Shown here one piece after another: positions 7,527 through 14,239 of a DNA stretch of 19,087 nucleotides. Source of the DNA: Clostridia bacterium. Its GTDB lineage: Bacteria; Bacillota; Clostridia; TANB77; CAG-508. A program made the translations under genes and the position numbers. A model generated the notes under the pieces. That model did not search any database, had not been told where the DNA came from, and was given only the letters and a program-made list of their open reading frames with translations. The stretch is from positions 1 through 19,087 of the forward strand of contig CAADYC010000086.1 in NCBI GenBank assembly GCA_900753165.1, given 5' to 3'. Numbering within the stretch: the stretch's first letter is position 1; each line of letters opens with the position of its first letter.

Positions 7527-7548
7527 AAAAAAGCCCCCACAAGGAGGC
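7527..7548 (-). terminator. Terminator of the minus-strand 63-aa gene
   Basis: On the minus strand GCCTCC (7548-7543), loop TTGT, GGGGGC (7538-7533) forms a 6-bp stem with one U-G pair, followed by a run of six U. On the plus strand no T run follows the stem, so it should not stop transcription from mcsA to mcsB. Confidence 0.75.
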
Positions 7549-7555
7549 AGGAATA

Positions 7556-7747
7556 TTACTCTTTAGGATATTCATCTTGATTTTTACCTTTTTTTGCTAA
7601 TGCAAAAATAATGGCTATTGCTGAAAAATAAATACTTATACAAATCCAGAGAGTATCCATGCTTAATTGGTTGTCATAAAACCCCCAAAGAGAGAGAATT
7701 ATAGCAAATGTTGGCAGTAAGCCGCAGTTAATTATTTTGTCGTTCAT
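7556..7747 (-). CDS. Small two-helix membrane protein inside the ctsR operon, antisense
   Basis: A 63-residue protein of unknown function. Two hydrophobic segments, about 5-24 and 30-51, are joined by a short polar loop (YDNQLSMD). A Lys/Glu-rich tail ends KKGKNQDEYPKE, so both ends probably face the cytoplasm. The ATG is preceded by AGGAGG with a 6-nt spacer. The gene has a consensus sigma-A promoter (7812-7840) and its own terminator. It lies entirely in the mcsA-mcsB gap on the opposite strand. Its promoter and leader are paralogous to those of the antisense gene at 8898-9242, although the proteins show no clear resemblance. With such strong expression signals I regard it as real. Confidence 0.75.
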   Translation of the reverse strand: MNDKIINCGLLPTFAIILSLWGFYDNQLSMDTLWICISIYFSAIAIIFALAKKGKNQDEYPKE

Positions 7748-7772
7748 AATATACCTCCTAGTGGATGTTGGT

Positions 7773-7788
7773 AGACTATAAATAGTCT
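7773..7788 (-). promoter_or_regulatory. Leader hairpin of the 63-aa antisense gene
   Basis: Inverted repeat AGACTA/TAGTCT with a 4-nt loop, in the 5' leader between promoter and ribosome binding site. A hairpin occupies the equivalent position in the second antisense cassette (9266-9283) with different stem bases, which suggests that structure rather than sequence is kept. Confidence 0.5.
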
Positions 7789-7811
7789 AATTAATAATGT
7801 TTCATAATTAA

Positions 7812-7840
7812 ATTATAACACATTTTACATAAAGTGTAAA
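7812..7840 (-). promoter_or_regulatory. Sigma-A promoter of the 63-aa antisense gene
   Basis: On the minus strand -35 TTTACA (7840-7835), 17-bp spacer, -10 TATAAT (7817-7812). The -35 is one arm of a perfect 6-bp inverted repeat (7824-7829 with 7835-7840), which could be an operator. The promoter begins only 17 nt from the mcsB start codon, and the mcsB ribosome binding site directly adjoins it. Confidence 0.8.
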
Positions 7841-7856
7841 TAGAAAGGTGATAGAA

Positions 7857-8867
7857 ATGAATTGGTATTTACAAAGTGGAAAAGAATCAGATGTAGTAAC
7901 AAGTACAAGAATCAGATTTGCAAGAAATCTACCAGAATTCAAATTTAATTTAAAAGAGAAAAAAGAAATAGAAAAATTAAAAAACAAAATAAAAGAAAAT
8001 GTATATGCAATAGGATATGGACTTAAATATCTAGAGCTAAAAGACATGGACGATATCACAAAAATAAGTTTAGTTGAAAAAAATTTAATAAGTCCAGAAT
8101 ATGCAATACATAATGAAAATGGAGCAATACTAATAAATGACGAAGAAAATATCTGTATAATGATAAATGACGAAGACCATTTAAAAATTCAAGTTTTCAG
8201 TAGTGGTCTAGAACTAGAAAATACATTAAATTATGCGATAGAATTAGACCAAAAAATTGAAGAGGTTTTAGGATATGCAACAAGCAAAAAATACGGATAT
8301 TTAACAAGTATGCCAACAAACTGTGGTACAGGCTTAAAAGCATCTGTAATGGTACATTTACCAGCACTTACAATAACGAAAAATATTAATAAAGTATTTT
8401 ATACAATTAATAATTTTGGTGTAAATATTGTTGGAGCATATGGAGAAAATAGCAAAGAACTTGGAGATGTTTTCCAAATTTCTAATAAGAGAACATTAGG
8501 AGTTACAGAACAAGAAATAATTGAAAATATAAAAGTAGTTACAGAAAAATTAATTGAACAAGAAAGAAAAGCAAGAAAATTCTTAGCAAAAGATACTCTT
8601 GATTTGGAAGATACAATATATAGAAGTTATGGCTTACTAAGTAATTGTAGAAAAATATCTTTGGAAGAGGCCCAAAAGTTGATTTCAAATGTTAAGATAG
8701 GCACTGATTTAGGAATATTACCAGAGCTAAATGATAGCAAGGTTCAACAATTAATTTTGTATACTAAACCTGCAAATATGCAGAAATATTTGGGGGAACA
8801 ATATGAAGCATTAGAAAGAGATATAAAAAGGGCAGAGATTATAAAGAAAATAATTAATGAAAAATAA
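7857..8867 (+). CDS. mcsB: Protein-arginine kinase McsB
   Basis: Phosphorylates arginine residues of proteins; phosphoarginine inactivates CtsR and marks clients for ClpC-ClpP. At 336 residues it is slightly shorter than typical McsB (about 350-360). The phosphagen-kinase fold is clear: TSTRIRFARN (15-24), INDEDH (103-108), the nucleotide-site NCGTGLKASV (155-164) with C156, and SNKRTLG (209-215). The C-terminal RDIKRA (321-326) fits the RDxxRA phosphoarginine-sensing motif of McsB rather than metabolic arginine kinases. The ATG at 7857 is 6 nt after AAAGGTG; the in-frame GTG at 7848 overlaps that site and is disfavoured. It is flanked on both sides by antisense cassettes. Confidence 0.95.
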   Translation: MNWYLQSGKESDVVTSTRIRFARNLPEFKFNLKEKKEIEKLKNKIKENVYAIGYGLKYLELKDMDDITKISLVEKNLISPEYAIHNENGAILINDEENICIMINDEDHLKIQVFSSGLELENTLNYAIELDQKIEEVLGYATSKKYGYLTSMPTNCGTGLKASVMVHLPALTITKNINKVFYTINNFGVNIVGAYGENSKELGDVFQISNKRTLGVTEQEIIENIKVVTEKLIEQERKARKFLAKDTLDLEDTIYRSYGLLSNCRKISLEEAQKLISNVKIGTDLGILPELNDSKVQQLILYTKPANMQKYLGEQYEALERDIKRAEIIKKIINEK

Positions 8868-8889
8868 AAAAGCCCCTATGGAAGCGGGC
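8866..8889 (-). terminator. Terminator of the minus-strand 114-aa gene
   Basis: On the minus strand GCCC (8889-8886) can pair with GGGC (8875-8872), or GCUUC with GGGGC using two G-U pairs, followed by a run of six U that overlaps the mcsB stop codon. It shares the block ATAAAAAAGCCCC (plus strand) with the terminator at 7527-7548. Confidence 0.6.
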
Positions 8890-8897
8890 ATAAGGTA

Positions 8898-9242
8898 TTA
8901 TGAAACTGACATATTAGATAAATCTGATAAAAATTTATATGCCGTCTTGTAAGGTAATGTCGCATAAATGAAAAATAAACATTTATACATCATTGCAATA
9001 ACAATTGTGGGTGCTTCTTGATTGTCTTCCCAAGATAACTCATTAGAATCCCAACACTGAATAAGGATGTCTACAGAAGTAGAATCTGAGAGTTCATAAA
9101 CCAGTTTTGCACAAGATAAAATACTATCCTCTGACTTGCTAAATGATAGTGATGACAGCGTAGAACAAATTGCAGAAATTAGCCGAACTAGTTCTTTTGC
9201 ATTCCTAATAAGTTCTTCTTCAGTTGGTTTAGTTGCTTCCAT
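8898..9242 (-). CDS. Hypothetical antisense protein, 114 aa, inside the ctsR operon
   Basis: A 114-residue protein I do not recognise. It appears all-helical and soluble, with an acidic N-terminus (MEATKPTEEELIRNAKELV) and Ser-rich helices (about 20-60). Near 65 lies a Trp/Asp/Glu segment (QCWDSNELSWEDNQEA), and the C-terminal helix region is hydrophobic (TIVIAMMYKCLFFIYATL), perhaps a buried core helix or one membrane segment. The ATG has AAGGAGG 8 nt upstream. It has a perfect sigma-A promoter (9307-9335), a leader hairpin and a terminator, all laid out like those of the gene at 7556-7747. It fills the mcsB-clpC gap on the opposite strand. Confidence 0.7.
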   Translation of the reverse strand: MEATKPTEEELIRNAKELVRLISAICSTLSSLSFSKSEDSILSCAKLVYELSDSTSVDILIQCWDSNELSWEDNQEAPTIVIAMMYKCLFFIYATLPYKTAYKFLSDLSNMSVS

Positions 9243-9265
9243 AAGTTTTTCCTCCTTAAAGCAAA

Positions 9266-9283
9266 GATGACAAAAAAGTCATC
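9266..9283 (-). promoter_or_regulatory. Leader hairpin of the 114-aa antisense gene
   Basis: Perfect inverted repeat GATGAC/GTCATC with a 6-nt loop, placed as in the first cassette directly next to a shared AATTAAT (plus strand). The U-rich loop and lack of a following U run argue against a terminator. Confidence 0.5.
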
Positions 9284-9306
9284 AATTAATAGTGTTTCAT
9301 AAATCA

Positions 9307-9335
9307 ATTATAAAATAATAAACATAAAATGTCAA
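9307..9335 (-). promoter_or_regulatory. Sigma-A promoter of the 114-aa antisense gene
   Basis: On the minus strand perfect -35 TTGACA (9335-9330), 17-bp spacer, perfect -10 TATAAT (9312-9307). The region from leader to -35 aligns without gaps to the promoter at 7812-7840. Confidence 0.85.
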
Positions 9336-9365
9336 TAATACATTGAAAAAAGATAATGACCATTT

Positions 9366-9420
9366 AAGAACCGTCCCAAATGGACAAAATGTCCAAAAAG
9401 AACCGTCCCATTTGGACATT
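9366..9420. repeat. REP-like palindromic repeat pair upstream of clpC
   Basis: Two 21-bp direct copies at 9366-9386 and 9398-9418 begin AAGAACCGTCCCA and end TGGACA, differing at two central bases. Around them are a palindrome TGGACA-AAA-TGTCCA (9381-9395) and a perfect 10-bp inverted repeat (9388-9397 with 9411-9420). GC content is clearly above the surroundings. The core GGGACGGTTCTT on the minus strand resembles palindromic repeats I associate with REP-type elements mobilised by Y1 transposases in clostridia; no transposase is present here. Confidence 0.65.
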
Positions 9421-9447
9421 GAACAATAGAAAGGTAAGGTGATAAAA

Positions 9448-11892
9448 ATGACATACAAATTTACAAATAGAGCAAACAAAGCAATAGAAATTGCAAACAA
9501 TATAGCCTTAGAGTTAGGACACAGCTACATAGGAACAGAACACATATTATATGGACTAGCAAAAGAAGGCAATGGAATAGCATCAAAAGTACTAGAAAAT
9601 CAAAATGTAACAGCAGATGATATTCTAAACAAAATTGAAGAATTAATTGGTAGTGACGAGCCAATTGAAAATATAGTAGACTTTACACCAAGAACAAAAA
9701 GAGTAGTAGAGTCAGCATTTATAGAAGCAAGAAAACTAGGATATAACTTTATAGGAACAGAACATCTTTTAATAGGAATATTAAGAGAAGGTGACTGTGT
9801 AGCAGCAAAAATCTTGTTAGACTTAAATGTAAACATTCCAAAACTTTATAATGAAATTATAAAAGTAATAAATGAAGGAGAGGATTATCAAGGAGACAAT
9901 TCATCAAATTATTCAGACGGAGGAAAAAGAAGAGGAAAAGGAAGTTATAATCAAACACCTACATTAAATCAATTTGGACAAGATTTAACTAAAAAAGCAG
10001 AAGAGGGAAAATTAGACCCTGTAATAGGAAGAAAACAAGAGATTGAAAGAGTAATTGAAATTTTATCAAGAAGAACTAAAAATAATCCATGCTTGATAGG
10101 AGAACCTGGGGTTGGTAAAACGGCAGCAGTTGAGGGATTGGCTCAAAAAATAGCATCAGGTGATGTTCCAGAAATTTTGAAAGATAAAAGAGTTGTAACA
10201 CTTGATATTTCTGGAATGGTTGCTGGTAGCAAGTATAGAGGCGATTTTGAAGAGAGAATAAAAAAGGCTTTAAATGAAGTAAAAAAAGCCGGAGATGTAA
10301 TTCTTTTCATAGACGAAATTCATACAATAGTTGGTGCAGGTGCAGCAGAAGGAGCAATTGATGCGGCTAATATTTTAAAACCTTTACTTGCAAGAGGTGA
10401 AATCCAATTAGTTGGTGCAACAACTTTAAATGAATATAGAAAATTTATTGAAAAGGATGCTGCTCTTGAAAGAAGATTTAGCCCAGTTACTGTAAATGAA
10501 CCTTCTGAAAAAGATACAATTCAAATTTTAAAAGGAATTAGGGACAAATATGAAGCTCATCATAATGTAAAAATAACGGATGAAGCAATTGAAGCAGCAG
10601 TCAAACTATCTACAAGATATGTAACAGATAGATTTTTACCAGACAAAGCAATTGATTTAATTGATGAAGCATCTTCAAAAGCTAGATTAAGAACATATAC
10701 AGAACCAGATAGTTTAAAAGAATTGCAAGAAGAAATCGAAAAAACAAAAAATGAAAAAGAAGAAGCAGTATTAAATCAAAAATTTGAAAAGGCTGCAGAG
10801 TTAAGGGATACAGAAAAGGCTTTAAGAGACAAATTTGAAAAAGAACAAAGCAAGTGGAAAAACAAAAATACAAAATCAATTGTTACTATAACTGAAGAAA
10901 ATATCGCCGAAGTTATTGCAAATTGGACAGGTATTCCTGCTAAAAAAATAACAGAAGACGAAAACGAAAAATTGAAAAATCTTGAAAAAGAATTGCATAA
11001 AAGAGTTATTGGTCAAAATGAAGCAGTAGAAGCGGTTTCAAAAGCAATAAGAAGGGGAAGAGTTGGATTAAAGGATCCAAAGAGACCAATAGGTTCATTC
11101 TTATTCTTAGGACCAACAGGTGTCGGTAAAACAGAGCTTTCAAAAGCATTAGCAGAAGTTTTATTTGGAGACGAAAATGCAATGATAAGATTAGATATGT
11201 CAGAATTTATGGAACCACATTCAGTTTCTAAATTAATAGGAGCACCTCCAGGATATGTTGGTTTTGATGATGGTGGTCAATTAACTGAAAAAATAAGAAG
11301 AAAACCATATTCAGTAGTTTTATTTGATGAAATTGAAAAGGCTCATCCAGATGTCATGAATATGTTACTTCAAATTCTTGAAGATGGTAGATTAACTGAT
11401 AGCCAAGGAAGAACAGTTAACTTCAAAAATACAGTTATAATAATGACTTCAAATTTAGGTGCTAGACTAATTACAGACAGAAAACAATTAGGATTTACAA
11501 ACAAAGAAGGAGAGACAGATTATAAAAAAGAATATGAAGAAATCAAAAAAGAAGTCATGGCAGAATTAAAAAAAGAATTAAGACCAGAATTTATAAACCG
11601 TATTGATGAAATAATAGTATTCCATAAATTAACAGATGAGGACATTAATCAAATTATCGATATCATGCTTAAAGAAGTTGTAAACAGATTAAAAGAACAA
11701 AAATATGATATCAAATTTGAACCTGATGTTAAAGATATGATTGCAAAAGAAGGAATTGACAAAAATTTCGGTGCAAGACCTTTAAGAAGAACTATTCAAA
11801 ATTTAGTTGAAGATAAATTGGCAGAAGATATTTTGGATGGTAAATTAGTTAAAGGTAAAGTTAATAAAATAACAATGAAGCAATTAAAATAA
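9448..11892 (+). CDS. clpC: ATP-dependent unfoldase ClpC
   Basis: Hsp100/AAA+ unfoldase that feeds substrates, including arginine-phosphorylated ones, to ClpP. At 814 residues it is full length. The N-terminal domain with two Clp repeats spans about 1-145, each carrying a GTEH motif. AAA1 has Walker A GEPGVGKT at 218-225 and Walker B with D289/E290. The coiled-coil M domain with a UVR-like FEKAAELRDTEKAL lies near 430-460. AAA2 has GPTGVGKT at 555-562 and FDEIEKAHP. The LGF tripeptide in RKQLGFTNKEG is the ClpP-docking loop. The ATG at 9448 is 6 nt after AAGGTG; the in-frame GTG at 9439 overlaps it. No CtsR box or clear promoter is visible between mcsB and clpC, so readthrough across the antisense cassette is probably needed. 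Confidence 0.97.
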   Translation: MTYKFTNRANKAIEIANNIALELGHSYIGTEHILYGLAKEGNGIASKVLENQNVTADDILNKIEELIGSDEPIENIVDFTPRTKRVVESAFIEARKLGYNFIGTEHLLIGILREGDCVAAKILLDLNVNIPKLYNEIIKVINEGEDYQGDNSSNYSDGGKRRGKGSYNQTPTLNQFGQDLTKKAEEGKLDPVIGRKQEIERVIEILSRRTKNNPCLIGEPGVGKTAAVEGLAQKIASGDVPEILKDKRVVTLDISGMVAGSKYRGDFEERIKKALNEVKKAGDVILFIDEIHTIVGAGAAEGAIDAANILKPLLARGEIQLVGATTLNEYRKFIEKDAALERRFSPVTVNEPSEKDTIQILKGIRDKYEAHHNVKITDEAIEAAVKLSTRYVTDRFLPDKAIDLIDEASSKARLRTYTEPDSLKELQEEIEKTKNEKEEAVLNQKFEKAAELRDTEKALRDKFEKEQSKWKNKNTKSIVTITEENIAEVIANWTGIPAKKITEDENEKLKNLEKELHKRVIGQNEAVEAVSKAIRRGRVGLKDPKRPIGSFLFLGPTGVGKTELSKALAEVLFGDENAMIRLDMSEFMEPHSVSKLIGAPPGYVGFDDGGQLTEKIRRKPYSVVLFDEIEKAHPDVMNMLLQILEDGRLTDSQGRTVNFKNTVIIMTSNLGARLITDRKQLGFTNKEGETDYKKEYEEIKKEVMAELKKELRPEFINRIDEIIVFHKLTDEDINQIIDIMLKEVVNRLKEQKYDIKFEPDVKDMIAKEGIDKNFGARPLRRTIQNLVEDKLAEDILDGKLVKGKVNKITMKQLK

Positions 11893-11900
11893 AAAATATT

Positions 11901-11952
11901 GAAGTGAACCCAAATTATTAGGTAAAAAGTCTAATAATTTGGGCTTCTTTTA
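11901..11952 (+). terminator. Intrinsic terminator of clpC
   Basis: A perfect 13-bp stem (11909-11921 with 11931-11943) and 9-nt loop, with an outer GAAG/CTTC pairing, followed by a T-rich tract. It closes the stress operon. Confidence 0.88.
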
Positions 11953-12020
11953 TTACAATTTTATTTTAGTAAAAGAACAAAAAAACAATAAAAGAAACAA
12001 AAAAAGACAAAAAGTTAATA

Positions 12021-12049
12021 TTGACATATAAGTGATAAAGGTATACAAT
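12021..12049 (+). promoter_or_regulatory. Sigma-A promoter of the 92-aa gene
   Basis: Perfect -35 TTGACA (12021-12026), 17-bp spacer, -10 TACAAT (12044-12049). The start codon is 30 nt past the -10. Confidence 0.75.
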
Positions 12050-12079
12050 ATAAAAAACAAAAGATAAGGGGTTGATTAA

Positions 12080-12358
12080 ATGACACAAATAGATATAAAA
12101 ACATTAGTTGATGAAATAAATTCTAAAAACAATAAAGAATTTATAATTGAATTTGAAGGTATAATAACAGCCAAAATAAAAATAAAAAATTTAAAAATAA
12201 CAGAAGATGAAAACAATATAAATATCTTTGAAAAAGATATAGAACAAGAAAAAATAAAATTATTAAAATATCAAATTATGAAAATAGAAAAAATAAAAGA
12301 AGGATATATCCTAAAATTTGATATGTTACAAAATGTGAAAATAAAATGTTTAATATAA
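12080..12358 (+). CDS. Small Lys/Ile-rich hypothetical protein, 92 aa
   Basis: I do not recognise this protein. Half of its residues are Lys, Ile, Glu or Asn. After a short helix (about 4-15) it shows alternating hydrophobic and charged strands (EFIIEFEGIITAKIKIKNLK, then IKLLKYQIMKIEKI and GYILKFDML), as expected of a small beta-barrel or beta-sandwich. No signal peptide or membrane segment is seen. It has its own near-consensus promoter, and the ATG follows AAGGGG with an 8-nt spacer. It ends at a hairpin shared with the convergent XRE gene. Low-complexity composition warns against over-reading, but promoter, binding site and terminator all support a gene. Confidence 0.68.
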   Translation: MTQIDIKTLVDEINSKNNKEFIIEFEGIITAKIKIKNLKITEDENNINIFEKDIEQEKIKLLKYQIMKIEKIKEGYILKFDMLQNVKIKCLI

Positions 12359-12362
12359 AAAT

Positions 12363-12387
12363 AAAATAGAAGAAAATCTTCTATTTT
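12363..12387. terminator. Bidirectional terminator between the 92-aa gene and the XRE gene
   Basis: Perfect 11-bp inverted repeat (12363-12373 with 12377-12387) around AAA, with A- and T-rich flanks. The right arm overlaps the last codons and stop codon of the minus-strand gene. Confidence 0.7.
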
Positions 12388-12704
12388 AATGTATTTGCTA
12401 TATTTTCACATAGACTAATATATAATTTTTGGTTGTCTTCTGGAATTGATTTTAAAATATCTGTGAACATTTTATCAGCATTATTTTCTGTAATTCCTAG
12501 AACTAAATAATCTAAACTTGCATTTAAGGTATCTGCAATATTTGTAATAGTAGCTAAACTACAAATGCTAGATCCACGTTCAATTTCACTAATATATGAA
12601 GGTGAAACATCTATTATTTCTGATAGTTTTTCTTGAGTAAGTTTCATTTCTTTTCTTTTAATTTTTATTCTTTTTCCAATTTCTTCGTAATTTAAATCTT
12701 TCAT
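12381..12704 (-). CDS. XRE-family transcriptional regulator
   Basis: A 107-residue Cro/C1-type DNA-binding protein. The helix-turn-helix domain covers about 9-68: IGKRIKIKRKEMKLTQEKLS, then VSPSYISEIERG as turn and recognition helix, and TITNIADTLNASLDYLVLG completing the five-helix fold. A short C-terminal tail (70-107) is probably for dimerisation; no sensor or peptidase domain is present. The ATG is preceded by GAGGTG. It is convergent with the 92-aa gene and divergent from pgk. The intergenic region toward pgk holds a long palindrome that could be an operator. Targets cannot be inferred. Confidence 0.9.
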   Translation of the reverse strand: MKDLNYEEIGKRIKIKRKEMKLTQEKLSEIIDVSPSYISEIERGSSICSLATITNIADTLNASLDYLVLGITENNADKMFTDILKSIPEDNQKLYISLCENIANTLK

Positions 12705-12838
12705 ATTAACACCTCATTATTATCTTATTTTATAATGAATAAAAAATAAATAAAATTAACCAAAACTGTTTAACTATATCTATAGCTGTGATAATATTTA
12801 TATAATGAAAAAATCCTAAAAATTGGATTGAAAACAAA

Positions 12839-12893
12839 AGATGGTGTATAATATGATGTGTGAATTAATCACACATCATATTATACACCATCT
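12839..12893. repeat. 55-nt perfect palindrome (25-bp arms, 5-nt loop)
   Basis: Left arm 12839-12863 and right arm 12869-12893 are exact reverse complements, separated by ATTAA. Each arm reads AGATGGTG then TATAATATG then ATGTGTGA, so each contains a TATAAT in its own 5'-3' direction. There is no U run after it, so it is not a normal terminator, and I see no flanking target-site duplication. Confidence 0.9.
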
Positions 12894-12918
12894 AGATAAA
12901 TACTTTATAAATATTATT

Positions 12919-12946
12919 AAAGAATACTTGAAAAGTATTCTTTTTT
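12919..12946 (+). terminator. Intrinsic terminator in the pgk leader
   Basis: AAAGAATACTT (12919-12929), loop GAA, AAGTATTCTTT (12933-12943) gives an 11-bp perfect stem with a run of six T at 12941-12946. It lies about 100 nt before pgk with no ORF upstream on this strand, so it ends a leader or small RNA rather than a gene. Confidence 0.75.
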
Positions 12947-13043
12947 AGTATAAAATTGTATCAAGTAGCAAAAATAGGTAAAAACTATAAAATAAACAAT
13001 AAAAATAAATAGGGATAAAACCCAAAAGAAAGAAGGAATGAAA

Positions 13044-14228
13044 ATGAACAAAAAAACAGTAAAAGACATCGATTTAAAAGGAAAAAAAGTATTTGTAAGA
13101 TGTGACTTCAACGTACCAATGGACGAAAACCAAAACATCACAGACAACACAAGAATAAAAGCAGCATTACCAACAATAAAATACCTATTAGAACAAAACT
13201 GCAAAATAATATTAGCATCACACTTAGGAAGACCAAAGGGAGAAGTAAAACCAGAATTCTCACTAAAACCAGTAGCAAAAGAATTATCAAAATTGCTAGG
13301 AAAAGAAGTAATAATGGCAAATGACGTAATAGGAGATGATGCAACAAATAAAGCAGAAAACCTAAAAGAAGGAGAAATATTGCTACTTGAAAATGTAAGA
13401 TTTCATAAAGAAGAAACAGACAACGACCCAGAATTCGCTAAAAAACTAGCATCAATGGCAGAAATATTTGTAAATGATGCATTTGGAACAGCACATAGAG
13501 CACATGCATCAACAACAGGAATAGCAGACTACATTCCAGGTGTATCAGGATTCTTAATAGAAAAAGAATTAAAATTTTTAGGAAATGCTATTAATAATCC
13601 AGAAAGACCATTTGTAGCAATATTAGGAGGAGCAAAAGTTTCAGACAAAATAGGAGTAATAGATAGTTTATTAGATAAAGTAGATACATTAATGATAGGT
13701 GGAGGAATGGCATATACATTCTTTAAAGCACAAGGATATAATGTAGGAAATTCACTATGTGAAGTTGAAAAAACAGGATTAGCATTAGAAGCAATGGAAA
13801 AAGCAAAAGCAAAAGGAGTAAAATTATTATTACCAATAGATACAAAAATAGGAAAAGAATTCAAACCAGACACAGAAAGCAAAACAGTAGCATGGACAGA
13901 AATACCAGATGGATGGGAAGGATTTGACATCGGAGAAAAAACAATAGAAATGTTCAAAAAAGAATTACAAAATGCAAAAACTGTAATTTGGAATGGACCA
14001 CTAGGATTATTCGAATTTGACCAATTTGCAATTGGAACAAATGAAATAGGAAAAACACTTGCAGAATTAGATGCAACAACAATAATTGGTGGTGGAGATT
14101 CAGCTGCAGCAGTTACAAAAGCAGGATTAGCTGATAAAATGACACACATTTCTACAGGTGGAGGAGCATCCCTTGAGTTCCTAGAAGGTAAGAAGTTACC
14201 TGGTATTGAGTGCTTACAAGATAAATAA
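13044..14228 (+). CDS. pgk: Phosphoglycerate kinase
   Basis: Transfers the phosphate of 1,3-bisphosphoglycerate to ADP in glycolysis; cytoplasmic. At 394 residues it is normal length. Visible: RCDFNVP (19-25) with substrate-binding D21 and N23, HLGRPKG (about 62-68), the FGTAHRAHAST segment, and the nucleotide-side GGGDSAAAV and STGGGASLEFLEGKKLPGI near the C-terminus. The ATG at 13044 lies 6 nt after AAGGA; the in-frame ATG at 13038 directly abuts the binding site and is unlikely. It opens the run pgk, tpiA, gpmI. gapA is not immediately upstream as it is in many Firmicutes; a regulatory leader occupies that place. Confidence 0.97.
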   Translation: MNKKTVKDIDLKGKKVFVRCDFNVPMDENQNITDNTRIKAALPTIKYLLEQNCKIILASHLGRPKGEVKPEFSLKPVAKELSKLLGKEVIMANDVIGDDATNKAENLKEGEILLLENVRFHKEETDNDPEFAKKLASMAEIFVNDAFGTAHRAHASTTGIADYIPGVSGFLIEKELKFLGNAINNPERPFVAILGGAKVSDKIGVIDSLLDKVDTLMIGGGMAYTFFKAQGYNVGNSLCEVEKTGLALEAMEKAKAKGVKLLLPIDTKIGKEFKPDTESKTVAWTEIPDGWEGFDIGEKTIEMFKKELQNAKTVIWNGPLGLFEFDQFAIGTNEIGKTLAELDATTIIGGGDSAAAVTKAGLADKMTHISTGGGASLEFLEGKKLPGIECLQDK

Positions 14229-14239
14229 AAATTTCAGGA

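Larger units (their letters stand above)
12705..13043 (+). promoter_or_regulatory. 339-nt non-coding region between the XRE gene and pgk
   Basis: No convincing ORF lies here. It contains a possible promoter TTGGAT (12823-12828), 18-bp spacer, TATAAT (12847-12852). The -10 lies inside the left arm of the 55-nt hairpin at 12839-12893. A perfect intrinsic terminator follows at 12919-12946, then TATAAA at 12949-12954 with TTGAAA 15 bp upstream in the terminator loop, and finally the pgk binding site AAGGA at 13033-13037. Promoter, hairpin and terminator before a glycolytic operon could form an attenuated leader or a short RNA gene. No known riboswitch class is recognisable. Confidence 0.45.

Noticed and set aside
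7533..7548. Terminator for mcsA
   Set aside because: The U run exists only on the minus strand; on the plus strand the hairpin is followed by mixed sequence, so it belongs to the antisense gene.
9366..9420. CRISPR array reading of the direct repeats
   Set aside because: Only two copies, an 11-bp spacing and internal palindromes; no cas genes. A REP-like element fits better.
12839..12893. MITE reading of the 55-nt palindrome
   Set aside because: No target-site duplication is visible and no second copy lies in the window; kept as a structured element of unknown role.
13529..14149. 206-aa minus-strand ORF inside pgk
   Set aside because: It is an exact shadow of the well-conserved pgk frame, with no start signals and Ser/Asn/Pro-rich random composition.
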